This document shows positions 60,690 to 64,000 of a stretch of DNA of 64,000 nt, one piece after another. Positions within the stretch are counted from its first letter, which is position 1. Each line of letters starts with the position of its first letter. Source of the stretch: Dichotomocladium elegans (taxonomy: Eukaryota > Mucoromycota > Mucoromycetes > Mucorales > Lichtheimiaceae). The notes beneath the pieces are model-generated. The model saw only the letters and a program-made list of their open reading frames with translations. It had not been told where the DNA came from and made no database searches. The position numbers and the translations under genes are program-made. The stretch lies in the NCBI GenBank assembly GCA_025716815.1, contig JAIXMN010000005.1, positions 1,364,001 through 1,428,000 on the forward strand. The letters run 5' to 3'.

Positions 60690-62184
60690 TCATCGAGCTA
60701 TCCCAAAATGGACATGATGCTTGGCTTGTTGGATGGCAATACAATCGTAACTAATTCGACAAAGACCAACATGTTTGGTTTCCTTGTCATGATATAAAAT
60801 GTGGTTGACAAAGCTGAAAAAAACATGTCAGCAGTTGTAAGCTTTCTCGCCAAACATAATGAAAATTTGGTATCTTACCGATGGTTTGAAAACAAATCAC
60901 GGCGTTCCAATGGCTGGTATCTATCTATGTCTTTGCAAACAATGCCAGTCGATAAAAATCGTTCATACATGACATGTTCATTTGCAGTGTCAAGTTTAAT
61001 TTCGCCAAAGCAAAACGTTGACGCATATTGATAGTGTTCGAATTTCTGCACGAAGTAATCCGGTCGCTTATTGGCGCACTCAAATCGTGTTAGGATGTTG
61101 GCACTAATAAAAAAAGTTAAAAGTGTTATTCTCATATAGCTTGATTCTTTCTTACCATTGGGCAAAATGTGAAGGGTTATGAGCAAATAAATGTTGAATT
61201 ACAGGGCGATGTAACCTGCTGTAAGATGGTTTTCTGACGACAAGCAAGGGAGGTCTAGATCCTTTAGAGTAGGAATCCTGCAATAAACGTTTAATACACA
61301 ACGAATAAGAACAATGATATAATCTGGAAATGATCACTTACTCCTTCAATAGCCAGCAATACGTTTCCTTCTGGTTCAGGTTTGGATTTTGCCATTGTAA
61401 GGAGGCCAATGCGAACGCCGAGTATATCTTTGATGTCATCACGATATTCCTAAATCAAAAAAAAAAGAGAGAATCAATCGTCAAAAACCGTAAAAAAGGG
61501 TCTCTTTCCATCATTTTCCAGCTCTTGTGCAAGCCGTCTTACAGTCAGTATGGCCTTGATCGCCCCGTGGTCTCTGGGTTGCAAGGCACGTCGAAAATTA
61601 AGCTCATCCAAAGCCACCCGCGTATTTCGTTGTATATGTGGATCCATGATGTGTTCTGGAATATTGTTGTAAAAGTTACGTCGCTGGATGAAGAAGATCG
61701 ATGACATCGCCCTAACGATGATGAAAAAAAAGCATGTTATCAAACTGAAGAAAAAATAAACATTTGGTCATACAAAAGCTGGTGGAAGGATTGATCGAGA
61801 TTGCCATATTTATGGCTCTTTTTGATGACATCGTCGCGAAATTCGTTGAACTTTCTGGTCACATTCAGATCACTAACAGTCCATTCAATGTTTGTATTAT
61901 CTGCACCAAGAAAGCTATGCTGTGCGTCGCTACTAAAAGTACCAGTAGACAACAACATAGAAAATCGGAAAAGAGCGTTATGAGACGATATAATCCATAG
62001 TGACCACTTACAAAACAAGATGTCGTTTGTTAACATGTTGTTCAAGCGCTGGCTTCTCATCAAACAAATCAATGCAGGATGGGCACATCAGTTTAACTGG
62101 TACGTGTGGATACGCTTGATGCATGTAATGGTCATCAATCGTGTCTGCAACCAACCTCCTATATCGATCGTCAGCGAAGTCCAT
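60690..62184 (-). CDS. zinc-finger, PD-(D/E)xK-like protein of the cassette
   Basis: Seven exons on the minus strand: 62184-62012, 61932-61762, 61711-61489, 61449-61342, 61277-61156, 61103-60879, 60813-60690 (381 aa); all six introns are GT-AG and in phase, with no stop, so the gene looks intact. Residues 34-55 form a C2H2-like finger (LMCPSCIDLFDEKPALEQHV, then NKRH). Near residue 281, NKRPDYFVQKF is followed by TFCFGEIKLDT (Glu300, Lys302), the spacing of a PD-(D/E)xK nuclease core. It ends QQAKHHVHFGIAR. No known family was named. An upstream exon in the right arm (62606-62447, ending CATT before GTAATG) can join in phase through an acceptor at 62187-62188 and would add a second finger (435 aa); that longer model is tentative. 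An acidic stretch (YGEESTDDSNYDKGDLDV, about 62195-62250) lies between, in another frame. Confidence 0.6.
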
Positions 62185-62458
62185 AGCTAGACATCCAAAT
62201 CCCCCTTATCGTAATTACTGTCATCAGTACTTTCTTCACCATAGTCTTACGCACACACACATATATATAGCCATAGTAATATCAATAGTAAAAGATCAAT
62301 CGGTTATCTTGTTTCTTCGTTTCCATATGATTCCTTCTGGTTCAACTTTTCTCTTGGCCTCTGTGCTTCTGTCCTGTCCTGTCCTGTCTTGTTGGAAAGC
62401 ACCTGACACCCTTCCCGTCCTGTCAGTCCAGCTCCCAAAACATTACAATGCAAAGCCA

Positions 62459-62684
62459 AAGTGAACGGTTTTGACCCTTTTGGAGACTGACAAGATTTAC
62501 TACGACTGGAAAGTAAAATCTCGTGCTTTCGATGAATATGTCGCGCAAAAATGCCATCTTCGTCACAATACGGACACACTTTCTGCAGCAACATTGAAAT
62601 TGTCATGCCGATGAACTGAACAAAAAAAAGTGTGGGAAGAAAATGAAAAAGTAAGGTGGAGAAAGGTGGAGCAAGGTAGAGCAA
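62459..62684 (-). repeat. right inverted arm
   Basis: Reverse-complement partner of 60008-60234. Its minus-strand reading frame from 62606 reads MTISMLLQKVCPYCDEDGIF, one residue different from the left copy at this point. Inside the cassette, beside the arm, is a TCCTG tandem repeat (about 62370-62390). Confidence 0.85.
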
Positions 62685-62888
62685 AGGTGGAGGAGTAAGG
62701 CGAGGGAAAGCGGAATGCTGATGGGCTGCAGCTTGGAGTAAAGTGGAGTAAGGTGGGGAGCAAGATCTCTTTTTTCTTTTTACACTTCTGTTTTGTCAAA
62801 GCTTCATAACGTTTCTTTGTTGAGGCCTTTACTAAAACATTTAGCAGAATGAGAAACAAATCCTTTGAAATCGCTTAAATAAAGACTA
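62685..62888. other. imperfect GGTGGAGTAAGG repeats
   Basis: Outside the right arm, short units of the form GGTGGAG(T/C)AAGG recur (62685-62760), mirroring CCACCTTACTCC units outside the left arm. They may be promoter-type repeats or the remains of the cassette terminus. No gene. Confidence 0.45.
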
Positions 62889-64000
62889 TCACATGCCTCG
62901 CTGATTCTGGTCATCAAGGATTCTTTTTTCCAGAAACCTATTTCTGTTAACTTTACTCTTGACAACAGACCATAGGATTCAACTCAGGAGAATACGGAGG
63001 AAGATATACATAACGGTATCCTCGGGAGTGAATATACTTTCCAATGTCGGTTGAACTATGAATAGGAGCATTATCCATGACAAGATAATGTCCCTTCATT
63101 TCGGGATACTTGTCCATTTCATCAAGAGTTGCCTCTAAAAGCTCAGATAACGCCCTGTCGCCGTTCCTATACTATAACCGTTAGTTTCATGACCAAGCTT
63201 TCTCTTTTTGATACGCTTTGGAACTCTCAAGCTAACATTAATTAAGCCGGTGGCAGATATTGCCCCCAAAATCGATGTTAAATTCGCTTTAGGCGTAGAT
63301 ACTGTAACTATTGCAGGCGTTCCCTTCCTTGACAAGCCATACCTCGTTTCAAATTGATATGAAAGGCTGATTCATCAAGAAAGACACAGTTTGTTGTAAA
63401 GTCCAAGTCAGTTTGCTGCCACTTTTGGATCCAATCGTACCTCTGCTGAATCTTTTCCTCGCTGTTTCTTTCCACAGGCTGGAATTGTGCCTGTTTAATG
63501 GATAAATTACACTGAGTTGTCATGAAGTTATAAACAGTACTACATGAAGCGGTGAGATCTGCAAAGTTCTGTAGTAAATGACACACTACTTCAGTTAAGA
63601 CGGCAGAAGGATTCTCATCGATATAGTTTAAAACGCATTGCTCATGCTCCTCGCCAAGAATACGATGCCGACCTGTTTTTTCTTCTCAAAAAAGCTTTCA
63701 GGGTCTTCGTAATAATGTTTGACCCATCTTTGAGCTGTACGAACATGAATACATAATTGTCTCGCAGCAGTAGAAGCATTCAAGTTTTTACTGAAAAATA
63801 GATGAAAGAATCTAGTTTTCTCCTCATCAGAATAAAATGTATAGCGCCGCTTACTGCATAATTCCATATCAACATGTTCACTCTTCCTTTCAACTGCAGG
63901 TGGATGCATTGCAGGATTAGGTCTTTTTGGAGGTTTATTCGTAAGGAATTGTGTTCGAGAACTAAGCGTCTCGATAGCGAACAACTCGTCGTCAACAGCA
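62889..64000 (-). pseudogene. Tc1/IS630-like transposase pseudogene, cut by window end
   Basis: Minus-strand pieces in several frames rebuild the order of a Tc1/IS630-type transposase: helix-turn-helix (ASTAARQLCIHVRTAQRWVK), first acidic residue in NCVFLDESAFHINLKRG, second in HYLVMDNAPIHSS, then LPPYSPELNP and, one frame on, LWSVVKSKVNRNRFLEK. At least four lesions split it: an A/T homopolymer near 63675-63681, near 63330-63336, near 63135-63139, and near 62967-62976, where the Ile-Glu that normally follows LNP (with the third catalytic acidic residue) is missing. It is therefore dead. The start may lie beyond base 64000. Confidence 0.8.

Larger units (their letters stand above)
60008..62684. 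mobile_element. inverted-repeat cassette, possible mobile element
   Basis: Two near-identical arms of about 227 bases lie in inverted orientation at 60008-60234 and 62459-62684, with about 2.2 kb between them that holds one apparently intact minus-strand gene. The arms face inward. They contain a promoter-like CT-rich block (CTCCACCTTGCTCCACC), a T8 run and the start of a reading frame coding a zinc-finger-like segment. No transposase of a known family lies inside. Outer ends fade into imperfect repeats of the GGTGGAGTAAGG type, so exact termini and target duplications could not be set. A duplicated first exon in inverted orientation, without mobility, is the main alternative. Confidence 0.55.

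Overview
All of this is read by eye from the DNA; no database was searched. The window is a fungal nuclear locus, most likely a Mucoromycota (Mucorales-type) mould. The evidence is many short introns (about 50-90 bp, GTAAGT-like donors, CTAAT/CTGAC branch sites), a compact Argonaute, a Mucorales-like CYP51, a full TOR kinase with an FRB domain, a COMPASS Ash2 subunit, Stn1, dynactin p25 and Tad/L1-like and Tc1-like transposon remains. I cannot name the genus. Twenty multi-exon gene models and one single-exon gene were rebuilt with consistent intron phases; about 105 introns were placed by hand.

Layout. 0.4-7.8 kb: three plus-strand genes (divergent hexokinase, PXB-PX-DUF3818 Lec1-like protein, membrane class 3 lipase). 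7.8-10 kb: gene-poor, with one broken Cys-rich ORF. 10-16.3 kb: HSF-type transcription factor, S6K-like AGC kinase, mitochondrial Zim17 and a small zinc-ribbon protein. 16.3-21.4 kb: gene-poor, with one possible orphan gene and one decayed ORF. 21.5-24.6 kb: Argonaute, convergent with TOR. 24.7-41.9 kb: a co-directional minus-strand array of housekeeping genes (SWIB, eIF1A, UNC-50, Ash2, LysRS, TOR). 41.9-43.7 kb: intergenic, with a 36-bp palindrome. 43.7-45.5 kb: CYP51. 45.5-49.2 kb: gene-poor. 49.2-57.1 kb: plus-strand kelch membrane protein, Atp18, dynactin subunit 5 and a secreted subtilisin-like protease. 57.1-58.5 kb: Stn1, convergent with the protease. 58.9-64 kb: a transposon graveyard with a 5'-truncated LINE, a cassette bounded by inverted repeats that holds an apparently intact gene, and a Tc1/IS630-like transposase pseudogene.

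Functional links. TOR and an S6K-like kinase that keeps the activation-loop, turn-motif and hydrophobic-motif sites lie about 11 kb apart and could act in one pathway. The Argonaute keeps its DEDH slicer tetrad. CYP51 is the azole target enzyme.

Most unusual: (1) the 60.0-62.7 kb cassette, with about 227-bp near-identical inverted arms (each coding a zinc-finger-like segment) around a gene with a C2H2-like finger and a PD-(D/E)xK-like motif; (2) five GC-AG introns in five different genes, two of them open in frame and a multiple of three long.
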